Origin: an uncultured Myxococcales bacterium
GTDB lineage: Bacteria; Myxococcota_A; Polyangia; Polyangiales; Polyangiaceae
Assembly (NCBI GenBank): GCA_937872925.1
Contig: CALMUT010000016.1
Location: forward strand, 1-64,000
Length of the DNA stretch: 64,000 nt
Direction of reading: 5' to 3'
In this document: piece by piece, positions 24,293 to 33,568 of the stretch
Position numbering within the stretch: the stretch's first letter is position 1
How the letters are laid out: each line of letters begins with the position of its first letter
Notes under the pieces: model-generated
The model's input: the letters and a program-made list of their open reading frames with translations, nothing else
Told to the model about the DNA's origin: nothing
Database searches by the model: none
Position numbers and translations under genes: made by a program

Positions 24293-25192
24293 ATGCACCC
24301 CCATTCGATTTTCCCTCACGGTAATTTTCGCGGCGCCGCAGATCACGCCCGGCGCGACGACCAACAAGAGTTGCGCCGCCTGCACTGCAAATCGCAGGTC
24401 AAGCGCCATGCCCCGGGAGCGTGGCTCGCTCGGGCGCTGGGCGCGCTCATCGTGGCGAGCGTGGGGACAGGCTGCGACCGCAGCGCCGAGCACAGCCCGG
24501 CCCCCCGCGGCACGACCGCGACCACGGCGACGGCCTCTGCGCCCAACACCTCCGCTCTCAGCTCGGTCGTGGTGCTCACGGGCAATGCGCAAGCGAGCCA
24601 ACGGCTGCCCCTGGTGGTTGCACTCCACGGACTCGGGGACCGACCGGAGAGCTTTGCGACGCTCTTCGACGGGATCTCTTGGCAAGCGCGCATTGTGCTG
24701 CTGCGCGCGCCGCTGCCCTTCGGTGATGGCTACTCTTGGTTTCCGTATCGGCCAGGACAGAGTGACGAAGAACGCGCCCGTGTGCTGCAAGCGCCCGCCG
24801 CGCTGGTGGCCAAAGAGATCGGGGCGATGGAGACGCGCTACCCAACCCAAGGCCGCCCGATGGTCACAGGGTTTTCGCAAGGCGGCATGCTCGCTTTCGC
24901 GATCGCAAGCCAGCACCCGACCCGCGTTGGCGCTGCGTTTCCAGTTGGCGGCCTGCTGCCACGCCCGCTGCTGCCCAAGAACTCCGCGGCCGCGCCTCTA
25001 GTGGTCGCGCTCCACGGAGCCAACGATACCCGCGTGCCGACCGCCGACGGCGAGCACTCCGTTAGCGAGCTGAAATCCGTGGGCTACGACGCACGATTCG
25101 AAGCCTTCCCGGAAGTGGGCCACAGCATCAGTCCGGCGATGCGGCAGCGGCTGCACGCACTGATCCACGAGCAAATACAGCGCGCTCGTTAG
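24293..25192 (+). CDS. Lipoprotein alpha/beta hydrolase (phospholipase/carboxylesterase-like)
   Basis: 299 residues in the longest frame. A hydrophobic segment ending VASVGTGC is a lipobox-like site, so the enzyme is probably a lipoprotein. The ATG at 24293 puts about 44 residues before the hydrophobic core; a TTG at 24371 would give a more normal signal peptide, so the start is uncertain. Hydrolase motifs: ALHGLGD (oxyanion region), GFSQGG (nucleophile Ser), HGANDTRVP (Asp) and EVGHSIS (His). This matches the esterase family of YpfH/phospholipase-carboxylesterase type. The substrate is unknown. Confidence 0.78.
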   Translation: MHPHSIFPHGNFRGAADHARRDDQQELRRLHCKSQVKRHAPGAWLARALGALIVASVGTGCDRSAEHSPAPRGTTATTATASAPNTSALSSVVVLTGNAQASQRLPLVVALHGLGDRPESFATLFDGISWQARIVLLRAPLPFGDGYSWFPYRPGQSDEERARVLQAPAALVAKEIGAMETRYPTQGRPMVTGFSQGGMLAFAIASQHPTRVGAAFPVGGLLPRPLLPKNSAAAPLVVALHGANDTRVPTADGEHSVSELKSVGYDARFEAFPEVGHSISPAMRQRLHALIHEQIQRAR

Positions 25193-25309
25193 ATTGCCTC
25201 GGCGGCGATCGGCCCGCGTTTGAAACCTGGGGGGCGGGTTCGATGCGCGGGCCGGTGCCTTAGACCGCTCCAGCGGGAACTCACCGGAACCGCCGCTGTC
25301 GAACGCTGC

Positions 25310-26185
25310 ATGTTTGGGCGCCTTCGCCGATTTCCGCTTCTGTTTTCGCCGGCAGCGCTGGTCTTGGCCTGCGCGCACCCGGCCCAGCTGCCGGCGGCAA
25401 GGTCCCAGCCTCGGCTCACGGTCCAAGCCGCAGCTGCGGATCAGCCGTCGAAGGCGCAGCCGAAAGCACGCGGCGCCGGCATCGCCGATGACGCGACGCG
25501 GGACGCGGCTGTGAATGGGCGTGCGATGCTGCACGCCGCCATCGCCGAGCGCATCCGCGGCGCAGCCGCTGGCTCAATCCCAAATCAGCGCGGACAAGAC
25601 GCCGTGGCGCGAGACGCACGCATGCTGGCGCTCCTCGAACCGCTGCAGCGAGATGGCGCGCGGCCCGACGGTCCCACTGCGCGCAGCGCCCACTTCCGAG
25701 TGCCGCCTCAGGCGATCCGTCGTATCGTCCGTCAGCAGACGGGCAGATTCCGCCAATGCTACCTTGAGGGCATGCGTCGCGCCGCCCGCTTGGAGGGTCG
25801 CGTCATGGTCGAGTTCGAGATCGGTTCCGACGGCCGGGTGTGGCGTGCCCGGGAAAGCGCTGCAACGCTACCGGATCGCGAAGTGCGGCGCTGCTTGCTG
25901 CGGAGTATGTTCGAGCTGACGTTTCCCAATCCGCATCGGCAGACCATCTACGTGCAGTACCCGCTCGTGTTTTCGCGCAGCGGCGGGACCAAACTAGACA
26001 CCTTGGCCGATGCGGCCCGCGCTGCCCAGGCGCCTCCGCCGGGGTTTGCAGAAGCCTACTTGGCCGGCAAGCCCGTGGCGCAACCGAACGCAGCACTGCG
26101 CACGGACCCGACCGTGCCAGAGCGCGCGGCCTCTCGTTGCCGCGCCGGGGATCCGCTGTGTACTGACGATCCACCGACGCAGTAG
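25310..26185 (+). CDS. Lipoprotein with AgmX/PglI-type C-terminal domain
   Basis: 291 residues from ATG 25310, chosen because a signal peptide with lipobox LVLACAH begins there; the frame is open from 25220. A low-complexity Ala-rich region follows, then a TonB-C-like domain (VRQQTGRFRQCYLEGMR, LEGRVMVEFEIGSDGRVW, LPDREVRRCLL, FPNPHRQTIYVQYPLVF). This is the AgmX_PglI C-terminal pattern found in many myxobacterial envelope and motility proteins. Exact role unknown; probably periplasmic or outer-membrane associated. Confidence 0.75.
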   Translation: MFGRLRRFPLLFSPAALVLACAHPAQLPAARSQPRLTVQAAAADQPSKAQPKARGAGIADDATRDAAVNGRAMLHAAIAERIRGAAAGSIPNQRGQDAVARDARMLALLEPLQRDGARPDGPTARSAHFRVPPQAIRRIVRQQTGRFRQCYLEGMRRAARLEGRVMVEFEIGSDGRVWRARESAATLPDREVRRCLLRSMFELTFPNPHRQTIYVQYPLVFSRSGGTKLDTLADAARAAQAPPPGFAEAYLAGKPVAQPNAALRTDPTVPERAASRCRAGDPLCTDDPPTQ

Positions 26186-26459
26186 CCCGCGGCTCACATG
26201 CGCGCAGACGCACGCGGTCAACGACGGACTAGGTGGAACTTCGACCCCGCGTCGACCAAGCAGCTCGGCAGTCCGCGCCCGCGACGGCCACAAGCCCGCG
26301 ACGGGCACAAAGTGGGCGGCAACCCGCGTGCCTGGACACTGCTAGGAGCGATTGGTATAGAAATATTGCGAGCGCCGTTCGCGCAGAAGCGCGTTTTTCT
26401 TGCGGCGGCCGCGTGTGCGCCGCCATTTACGGGTGCGCCCACCCGCGGGAAGTACGACC

Positions 26460-26469
26460 AAGGAGAAGG
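26460..26469 (+). promoter_or_regulatory. Ribosome-binding site fixing a GTG start
   Basis: AAGGAGAAGG precedes the GTG at 26478 by 8 bp. The codon after this GTG encodes the cysteine that must become the N-terminal nucleophile of the glutaminase domain. The strong site and the Cys2 rule together override the longer open frame that begins at 26400. Confidence 0.8.
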
Positions 26470-26477
26470 CCAAGCGC

Positions 26478-28250
26478 GTGTGTGGGATCTGCGGCGAAGT
26501 TCGATTCGACGGTGAGCGGCCTTCGCTGGCGGCCATCGATGCGATGATGCAAACCATGGCCCCCCGCGGTCCAGACGCAAGTGGCGTATCGGCGCACGGC
26601 GCGGTCGCGCTGGGTCACCGCAGGCTCAAGATCATCGATCTGAGCGACAGCGCTCGCCAACCGATGGTCGACCCAGATCTCGGGCTGTCCATCGTCTACA
26701 ACGGCGCCATCTACAACTATCGGGAGCTGCGCGCAGAACTCGAGGACAAGGGCTACCGGTTCTTTTCGCAGGGCGACACGGAAGTGTTGCTGAAGGCATA
26801 CCATGCGTTCGGTGACAGCTTTGTAGAGCGCCTACAGGGCATGTTCGCTTTTGCAATCGTCGAGCGAGATAGCGGCAAAGTGCTGCTAGGGCGTGACCGC
26901 CTGGGGATCAAGCCGCTGTATTTCGCGAAGATCAGTGGTGGGCTGCGTTTCGCTTCCACCCTTCCGGCGCTGCTGTCCGCCGGCGGCGTCGACACCCAAA
27001 TCGATTCCGTCGCCTTGCACCACTATCTGAGTTTTCACTCGGTCGTGCCTGCGCCACGCACCCTGCTCGCTGGAGTCAAGAAGCTCCGACCGGGCAGCGT
27101 GTTACGCATCGACAAACGCGGCAATCAGACTGAGCACGTGTACTGGGAACCCGCGTTTGAACCCCGAGCGGAAGACGCACGACTCTCGTTTGAGGATTGG
27201 CAAGATCGCGTGCTTGCATCGCTGCGAACTGCTGTGGAGCGCAGGCTCGTTGCAGATGTTCCCGTCGGAGTGCTGCTCTCCGGCGGACTAGATTCCAGCC
27301 TGGTGGTTGGACTGCTTGCCGAGGCCGGCCAGCAGGACCTCTCTACGTTCTCCATCGGCTTCGAGACTGTCGGACAGGAACGCGGCGACGAATTTCAGTA
27401 CTCGGACGTCATTGCCAACCACTTTTCCACGAACCACCACCAGATCTTCGTGGATTCGTCCCGGGCATTACCCAACCTGCAGCGCTGCGTTCAGCAGATG
27501 AGCGAACCGATGGTCAGCCACGACAACATCGGGTTCTATCTGCTGTCGGAGGAAGTGAAGAAACACGTCAAGGTCGTGCAAAGCGGTCAGGGCGCGGACG
27601 AAATCTTCGCGGGCTACCATTGGTACCCTCCCATGCTGAAGAGCGAGCAGGCCGTCGAGGACTACGCTCGGGTATTCTTTGACCGCGACCACGCGGAGAT
27701 GGCTCGCTTGCTGACGCCGGAACTGCTTGGCGGCGACGCGAGCCGCGCATTTGTCACGGAACACTTTGCCCGCGCCGGGGCGCCGCGGCCTGTGGACAAG
27801 GCCCTACGCATCGACACCACCGTCATGCTCATCGACGACCCCGTCAAACGCGTCGACAATATGACCATGGCCTTCGGCCTGGAAGCCCGCGTGCCGTTTC
27901 TCGACCACGAAGTCGTCGAGCTTGCGGCACGAGTGCCGGCAGAGCTCAAGGTGGCGGGTGGCGGCAAGCACGTGCTCAAGGAAGCCTCGCGACGGGTCAT
28001 TCCGAGCCAGGTCATCGACCGGCCCAAGGGGTACTTCCCAGTACCAGCGCTGAAGTACCTGCGCGGCCCGTTTCTGGAGCTAGTCAAGACTGCCGTCACC
28101 AGTGATCGCTTCAAACAACGCGGGTGGTTCCAACAAGACTACGTGGAAGGGCTCCTTGAAAACCCGGACGCCCACCTCACTCCGCTGCGCGGCTCGAAAC
28201 TGTGGCAATTGGCACTGCTCGAGCTCTGGCTGTCCACCCACGAACTCTAG
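26478..28250 (+). CDS. asnO: N-acetylglutaminylglutamine amidotransferase (AsnB-like)
   Basis: 590 residues from GTG 26478. It starts (M)CGICGE, so Cys2 is the class II glutaminase nucleophile. The glutaminase domain runs to about residue 200 (RGPDASG, YNGAIYNYREL), then an asparagine-synthetase domain with the PP-loop LLSGGLDSS binds ATP. In this operon the enzyme converts the C-terminal carboxyl of N-acetylglutaminylglutamine to the amide, giving the osmoprotectant NAGGN. The assignment over ordinary asparagine synthetase rests on the two following genes, which are the other members of the conserved trio. The next start is 8 bp after its stop. Confidence 0.88.
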   Translation: MCGICGEVRFDGERPSLAAIDAMMQTMAPRGPDASGVSAHGAVALGHRRLKIIDLSDSARQPMVDPDLGLSIVYNGAIYNYRELRAELEDKGYRFFSQGDTEVLLKAYHAFGDSFVERLQGMFAFAIVERDSGKVLLGRDRLGIKPLYFAKISGGLRFASTLPALLSAGGVDTQIDSVALHHYLSFHSVVPAPRTLLAGVKKLRPGSVLRIDKRGNQTEHVYWEPAFEPRAEDARLSFEDWQDRVLASLRTAVERRLVADVPVGVLLSGGLDSSLVVGLLAEAGQQDLSTFSIGFETVGQERGDEFQYSDVIANHFSTNHHQIFVDSSRALPNLQRCVQQMSEPMVSHDNIGFYLLSEEVKKHVKVVQSGQGADEIFAGYHWYPPMLKSEQAVEDYARVFFDRDHAEMARLLTPELLGGDASRAFVTEHFARAGAPRPVDKALRIDTTVMLIDDPVKRVDNMTMAFGLEARVPFLDHEVVELAARVPAELKVAGGGKHVLKEASRRVIPSQVIDRPKGYFPVPALKYLRGPFLELVKTAVTSDRFKQRGWFQQDYVEGLLENPDAHLTPLRGSKLWQLALLELWLSTHEL

Positions 28251-28258
28251 ATGAGCCC

Positions 28259-30010
28259 ATGAAGAACGATCCTCGTCGACGCGCGCCGGACCATCGAGTG
28301 GATCGAGATGCGTCTCCCACTTTGGCCGCATGGAAGTCGGCACGTGGGGACGCGGCGCCTGCCGCGAAGGGCGTGTGCATCGACTGCGGCTGGGGGCGCT
28401 TGCTTTTCGGACACACGTTCGCGGGCAGCAAGGAGCTCGTCGAAGCGCTCCGCCAGGAAAAGCCCGGCGCGCGCGACATCGCATTCTATGTGAGCGACCC
28501 GCACGTGGTGGTGGCCCTCTGCCCCCAAGAACTTTTCTTGGACCCCTCACACACTTTTCGCATGTACTTCGAACAGCTTCGCCCGCGTGCCACCCGCCTG
28601 CGTGGGTTCCGCGTGCGCCGCATTGGTGCGAGATCCGACGTGGAAGCGGTTGCTCGCATCTATGCAACCCGGCAACTCGTCCCGATTGATGAGGAGTTCG
28701 TATGGGAACATCGTGCGGGACGCACCCACGCCGTGTTGGTGGCGGAGGACAAGGCCACAGGCGCCATCGTTGGGACCGTCACCGGAGTGGACCACGCGGA
28801 AGCATTCGGGGATCCAGAGAACGGCAGTAGCTTGTGGGCCCTTGCCGTCGACCCACAAACAACGCACCCGGGCGTGGGCGAAGCTCTCGTGTCCCATTTG
28901 CTTGAGCACTATTCGGCTCGCGGGCGCGCGTTCCTGGACCTGAGCGTGATGCACGACAACAAACAGGCGATACGCCTATATGAAAAGCTCGGCTTTGTGC
29001 GGGTGCCGGTGTTCTGCGTCAAACGCAAGAACCCCATCAACGAACCGCTGTTTATTGCTGACCCGCCCGAGCAGGCGCTCAACCCCTACGCAGCCATCAT
29101 CGTGCGTGAAGCACGTCGACGCGGCATCGCCGTAGACGTGCTCAACGCAGAAGCGGGCTTCTTCTCGCTCTCCTTCGGTGGCCGGACCATCGTGTGTCGA
29201 GAATCGCTCTCCGAACTGACCTCCGCCATTGCCATGAGCCGCTGCGACGACAAGCGAGTCACGCGTCAGGTGCTGCAGGTGGCGCAGCTCAATGTGCCCG
29301 CACAACGCGAGGCGACCACGCGCGCTGAAAACTCTGCGTTCTTGAAGTTGCATGAGCGCATCGTGGTCAAACCTGCTCGCGGCGAACAAGGCCACGGAGT
29401 CCGGGTCGACATCCGTACCGAGGACGAACTCGAAAAGGCGGTGATCCAAGCCAGGCAAGGAAACGAGCCCGTGTTGCTCGAACAAATGGTGGAAGGCGAG
29501 GATTTGCGCATTGTTGTCATCGACTTCCAAGTCGTGGCCGCCGCGGTACGACGCCCGCCCGAGATCACCGGCGACGGCGAGCACTCAGTCCGTGCATTGA
29601 TCGAGAAACAAAGCCGAAGACGCACGGCCGCAACCGATGGTGAAAGTGCAATTCCCACCGACGACGAGACCGAGCGCTGCGTTCGCGCGGCCGGCTACGA
29701 GCTTGACGACATCTTGCCGGCGGGCGAACGTATCGTTGTGCGCAGAGCCGCAAATCTGCACACTGGCGGGACCATCCACGATGTCACTGGTGACATCCAT
29801 CCGCGCTTGGTTCAAGCGGCCGAGCGTGCCGCCGAAGCACTCGACATTCCTGTCGTGGGCTTGGACTTCATGGTCCCGGAGATCACTGGCCCGCGCTATC
29901 ACATCATCGAAGCCAACGAACGGCCCGGGTTGGCCAACCACGAACCGCAACCCACCGCCGAGCGATTCGTCAATCTCCTCTTTCCGCAAACCAGCACTGG
30001 AGCTGCATGA
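28259..30010 (+). CDS. ngs: N-acetylglutaminylglutamine synthetase (GNAT plus ATP-grasp)
   Basis: 583 residues from ATG 28259; the frame is open from 28202 but that would overlap asnO. The N-terminal half holds a GNAT acetyltransferase (about 90-240; WALAVDP, GVGEALVSHLLEHY, NKQAIRLYEKLGF). The C-terminal half is an ATP-grasp ligase (about 250-583; VVKPARGEQGHGV, EQMVEGEDLRIVVI, IIEANERPGL). One protein can thus acetylate and ligate glutamine units to make N-acetylglutaminylglutamine, as in the Sinorhizobium/Pseudomonas NAGGN pathway. Its stop overlaps the next start (ATGA). Confidence 0.9.
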   Translation: MKNDPRRRAPDHRVDRDASPTLAAWKSARGDAAPAAKGVCIDCGWGRLLFGHTFAGSKELVEALRQEKPGARDIAFYVSDPHVVVALCPQELFLDPSHTFRMYFEQLRPRATRLRGFRVRRIGARSDVEAVARIYATRQLVPIDEEFVWEHRAGRTHAVLVAEDKATGAIVGTVTGVDHAEAFGDPENGSSLWALAVDPQTTHPGVGEALVSHLLEHYSARGRAFLDLSVMHDNKQAIRLYEKLGFVRVPVFCVKRKNPINEPLFIADPPEQALNPYAAIIVREARRRGIAVDVLNAEAGFFSLSFGGRTIVCRESLSELTSAIAMSRCDDKRVTRQVLQVAQLNVPAQREATTRAENSAFLKLHERIVVKPARGEQGHGVRVDIRTEDELEKAVIQARQGNEPVLLEQMVEGEDLRIVVIDFQVVAAAVRRPPEITGDGEHSVRALIEKQSRRRTAATDGESAIPTDDETERCVRAAGYELDDILPAGERIVVRRAANLHTGGTIHDVTGDIHPRLVQAAERAAEALDIPVVGLDFMVPEITGPRYHIIEANERPGLANHEPQPTAERFVNLLFPQTSTGAA

Positions 30011-31116
30011 AGCGTCTGCCCGTCGACACCGACTACTTGATCGATACCCTATTTGCGCTCTTGGCCATTCCAAGCCCCAGTGGCTACACCGATCGCGTCG
30101 TACATCACGTCGGCGAGGAATTGGAGCGACTCGGTCTGAAGTTCGAACTGACACGCCGCGGAGCGATTCGCGCTCAGCTGGAAGGTAAGAAGCGCGCGCC
30201 CGCACGCGCTGTCGTTTCTCATCTGGATACCCTCGGCGCACTGGTGAAGAACCTCAAGCAAAACGGTCGTCTCGAAGTGGTGCCGATTGGCAGCTGGTCC
30301 AGCCGCTTCGCCGAAGGCGCGCGCGTCACGGTCTTCACGGACAACCACGGATCCAAACGCGGCACGATTCTGCCCCTGAAAGCGTCGGGTCACACCTTCA
30401 ACGAGGAGATCGACACGCAGCCAGTCGCTTGGGACAACGTGGAGCTCCGAACTGACGACTTTTGCACAACCGCAGAAGAACTCGGCGCGCTCGGCTACGC
30501 GGTCGGCGACTTCATTTCCATCGACCCGCAACCGGAATTCAACGACGGCTTCATCAACTCACGCCATCTCGATGACAAGGCCGGCGTCGCGGCAATGCTC
30601 GCCGCGGTCAAAGCCGTGATCGAAGCCGAGGCCCCCGTGCCCGTCGATTGCCACTTGCTGTTTACGATTTCTGAAGAGGTCGGAACCGGCGCGTCTGCGA
30701 TCCTACACGGCGACGTGGCCGAGATGGTCGCCGTGGACAACGCCACACCGGCGCCCGGTCAGAATTCGAGGGAACGCGGCGTGACGATTGGGATGGCGGA
30801 CTCATCTGGACCTTTCGACTACCACCTCACACGGAAGTTGCTGGGCTTGTGCCGAGAGTTCGGCGTAGAGCACCAACGCGACGTTTTTCGCTACTATCGC
30901 TGCGACGCGGCTTCTGCGGTGGAAGCAGGGAACGACCTTCGCTTCGCGCTGGTGGCGTTTGGAGCGGACTGCTCCCACGGTTACGAGAGGACGCACCTCG
31001 ATGCCCTGACGGCTCTATCAGAGTTGCTCGCGCTCTACATCCAGAGTCCCCCAACCTTCCAGCGAGATCGCCTCGAACTCGGCCCCCTAGAAGGCTTCCC
31101 CTACCAACCGGATTGA
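30007..31116 (+). CDS. NAGGN-operon M42-family metallopeptidase
   Basis: 369 residues. M42 co-catalytic metal motifs are visible: SHLDTLG (first His/Asp), SRHLDDKAG (bridging Asp), ISEEVGTG (Glu pair), VAVDN. This peptidase is the third member of the conserved NAGGN trio and probably hydrolyses the dipeptide or processes glutamine peptides; its exact role in the pathway is not settled to my knowledge. Translationally coupled to ngs by a 4-bp overlap. Confidence 0.87.
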   Translation: MKRLPVDTDYLIDTLFALLAIPSPSGYTDRVVHHVGEELERLGLKFELTRRGAIRAQLEGKKRAPARAVVSHLDTLGALVKNLKQNGRLEVVPIGSWSSRFAEGARVTVFTDNHGSKRGTILPLKASGHTFNEEIDTQPVAWDNVELRTDDFCTTAEELGALGYAVGDFISIDPQPEFNDGFINSRHLDDKAGVAAMLAAVKAVIEAEAPVPVDCHLLFTISEEVGTGASAILHGDVAEMVAVDNATPAPGQNSRERGVTIGMADSSGPFDYHLTRKLLGLCREFGVEHQRDVFRYYRCDAASAVEAGNDLRFALVAFGADCSHGYERTHLDALTALSELLALYIQSPPTFQRDRLELGPLEGFPYQPD

Positions 31117-31185
31117 CCGAACGCCGCCAACAAGCGGTCAGCGTCCATTTGCACAGATGCGCCGGACCTGGAAAACTATGAAATA

Positions 31186-32040
31186 GTGGCACACGTACGG
31201 CTTTCGGGGGCTCAGCTCGTATTCGGCTGCGTTCCGGATCTGGACGACGACGCCACGCGCATGCGTCTGGCCGATCTGTGTGAAAGCCTCTCCCAACGTC
31301 TGGGCAGGCGCGTGCTTCCCCATCGTTCTCCATCCCCCCGCGCCTTGGCCTCCGCATTTCGAGCGGGACGCGTCACCGTCGCCTGGGTGTCGCCGGCTTC
31401 GCTCTTGACCTCCCGGGATCTCGCCCAAGCCGTGCCGCTGGTGTGCTCCGTACGCCAAGGGCTCACGGCGTACCACGGTTGCCTGTATGTGAAATCTGAC
31501 TCGGACATCCGCAGTCCGGCAGAGTTAGCGGGAACGCGAGCTGCATGGGTCGCGCCATCAAGCGCGGCGGGCTTCATCTTCCCGAGGCTGACGCTGGCGG
31601 GGTACGGCTTCGATCCGCGAACCCTGTTTGCCGAGGAGAGCTTTCACGGGTCCCACGGTCAGGTGGCCCAAGCGGTCCTCAGCGGTCGGTGCGATGTCGG
31701 AGCGGGCTATGCGGTATTCGAAAACGGCAACCCGACAAGCACCCTAGTTCGCGCCCCATTTCTCGACCAGCCTGGGGCCACCGGACGCATCTTGCTGGCG
31801 ACCAGTCCCATCCCATCGGATTTGATCGTGGCGGCGCAGAGTCTATCGGCCGTATTGCGCGCCCAGTTGACTCGGTCTCTTGAGGAGCTGGGCGATGACC
31901 ACGTTAGCCGCGCGGCCTTGGCGCACGTTTTGGGCGTGGAGAGCTTCGTGCGACACACCCCAGACTCCTTGGCAGCGCTCCGCGAGCAAATCGACGTAGG
32001 CCGGCGCCTAGGAGTACTGGATGACAGTGTGCGCGATTAG
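31186..32040 (+). CDS. PhnD-like substrate-binding protein without signal peptide
   Basis: 284 residues from a GTG start, 69 bp after the NAGGN operon. The fold is that of PhnD-type phosphate/phosphonate binding proteins: FGCVPDLDDDATRMRL, VTVAWVSPASLL, VKSDSDIRSPAELAGTRAAWV and GRCDVGAGYAVFE. No signal peptide and no ABC transporter genes are nearby, so classical uptake is unlikely. Such orphan domains can be ligand-sensing modules or cytoplasmic proteins. A start further upstream is blocked by stops. Confidence 0.7.
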   Translation: MAHVRLSGAQLVFGCVPDLDDDATRMRLADLCESLSQRLGRRVLPHRSPSPRALASAFRAGRVTVAWVSPASLLTSRDLAQAVPLVCSVRQGLTAYHGCLYVKSDSDIRSPAELAGTRAAWVAPSSAAGFIFPRLTLAGYGFDPRTLFAEESFHGSHGQVAQAVLSGRCDVGAGYAVFENGNPTSTLVRAPFLDQPGATGRILLATSPIPSDLIVAAQSLSAVLRAQLTRSLEELGDDHVSRAALAHVLGVESFVRHTPDSLAALREQIDVGRRLGVLDDSVRD

Positions 32041-32065
32041 ATCCAGGCAAACACGACAGCGCAGA

Positions 32066-33466
32066 CTACAGGGGCGCCACCGCGCTACGACTCACTTTCA
32101 CAAAGCGCCAAATCAGGCACAGCGCCACCGCAGACAAGCCGGCAGACAGTCCCCACCACAGTCCCGGAGCACCCATCGAAAGTGTGAACGTCAACACCAA
32201 ACCGAGGGGCAGCCCCACCAGATAGTGACCGGCCACGTTGGCGATCAATGTAAAACGGGTGTCTCCCGCGCCGCGCAAGGCTCCAGCCAGCACGGCCTGT
32301 GCGCCATCGGACACTTGAAATACGGCGGCAACGGCAAGCAGACCCACGGCGGCTTCGACGACCACCTCATCTGTGGTGATGAGGTGGGCCAGCAGGCGGG
32401 GCAAAGTCAGGAACGTCGTGGCCGACACCAGCATGAATCCGATGCCCAGCGCCAACCCCGCAAATCCCGCGCGACGCGTGCCGGCCTCGTCGCGGCGTCC
32501 TACCGCGTGTCCGACCCGCACGCTGGTGGCGGCGCCGATCCCCACGGGGATCATGAACGTCGCACTGGCCAGGGTCAGAGCGACCTGATGCGCGGCCAGG
32601 GAGGTCGCGTCGAGATTGCCCATGGCGACGTTTACCAGGGCAAACACGCCAAACTCGGCTAAGAGCTGCAAACCAATGGGCGTGCCAATGCTCAGGGCCG
32701 TGGCCATTGGGGCGCGCTGCACCTTCCAATCGCTGAGCCGCAGTCTTGAGCTCCCTCGGCGCACGCCCTCGGCCAGCACCAGCATCTGCACGACGGTGCA
32801 ACCCGTACTGGCCCACGCTGCTCCCGCGACACCCAGCGCCGGGACCCCGAGCTGCGGTAGGCCCACGGCCGTCAGTGCACTGTCTCCGAATACGAGCAGG
32901 ATGGATAGGGGCACGTTGACGATGTTGGCGACGATCACGGACACAACAACTGGCCGCGTGCCGCCGGTAGCTTGCAGGTAGCTTCGCAACGCGACGAAGA
33001 CCAAGAATGGGATCAGGCTAGGAACCCGAGCAACGACGTACAGCCGAACGAGGGATGCGGAATCAGACGCAATGCCGAATGCTTCAAGATAGGCAGCGAG
33101 CCAGACGATGCCCGCCATCAGCGGCGTGCCGACCAACAGCGCCAACCACACTCCCTGGGTCAACGCTCGGCGCGCGCGGGCGTCATCGCCGGCACCCACC
33201 GCCTGCGCCACCAATGGGTCCAAGCCGAGCATCACGCCCATGCCGAGCACGGTGACCGTGAAGAACAACGAATTGCCGAGCCCCGCGGCACCCAGAGGCA
33301 GCTCGCCCAGGCGGCCCACGACGGCGGTGTCGACGGCGCCCAGCAGGGTTTGGCCGAAGTGGGCAAACGCCAAGGGCACACTCAGGCGCACGAGTGCCCG
33401 GCCTTCACTGAGCCAGTGCGCGCGCTCCTCCGGCGCGGGTTTGAAACGGTCCACCGACGCGGTCAT
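32066..33466 (-). CDS. MATE-family efflux transporter
   Basis: 466 residues from ATG 33466; the frame extends to 33541 but the extra 25 residues are not needed for the usual length of 450-470. About twelve hydrophobic segments in two related halves are typical of MATE/NorM Na+- or H+-driven multidrug exporters. Recognisable stretches include LGAVDTAVVGRLG, AGLGNSLFF and GIGAATSVRVGHAVG. Substrate unknown. It ends convergent with the PhnD-like gene (25 bp) and starts 102 bp from the divergent hydrolase gene. Confidence 0.85.
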   Translation of the reverse strand: MTASVDRFKPAPEERAHWLSEGRALVRLSVPLAFAHFGQTLLGAVDTAVVGRLGELPLGAAGLGNSLFFTVTVLGMGVMLGLDPLVAQAVGAGDDARARRALTQGVWLALLVGTPLMAGIVWLAAYLEAFGIASDSASLVRLYVVARVPSLIPFLVFVALRSYLQATGGTRPVVVSVIVANIVNVPLSILLVFGDSALTAVGLPQLGVPALGVAGAAWASTGCTVVQMLVLAEGVRRGSSRLRLSDWKVQRAPMATALSIGTPIGLQLLAEFGVFALVNVAMGNLDATSLAAHQVALTLASATFMIPVGIGAATSVRVGHAVGRRDEAGTRRAGFAGLALGIGFMLVSATTFLTLPRLLAHLITTDEVVVEAAVGLLAVAAVFQVSDGAQAVLAGALRGAGDTRFTLIANVAGHYLVGLPLGLVLTFTLSMGAPGLWWGLSAGLSAVALCLIWRFVKVSRSAVAPL

Positions 33467-33568
33467 GGAGAGGCGCAGGGTTGCAAGCGTCACGTAGGCC
33501 AAGAACGCCCAGGAAGAAAGTCCCCTTCCAAGCCTCGACAAATTGGGCGACGAGCGGAAAGATGCAGT

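Noticed and set aside
32972-33568. Upstream extension of the small hydrolase gene
   Set aside because: It runs antisense through the MATE gene with Gln/Arg/His-rich sequence; the GTG at 33569 with its ribosome-binding site fits the domain start.
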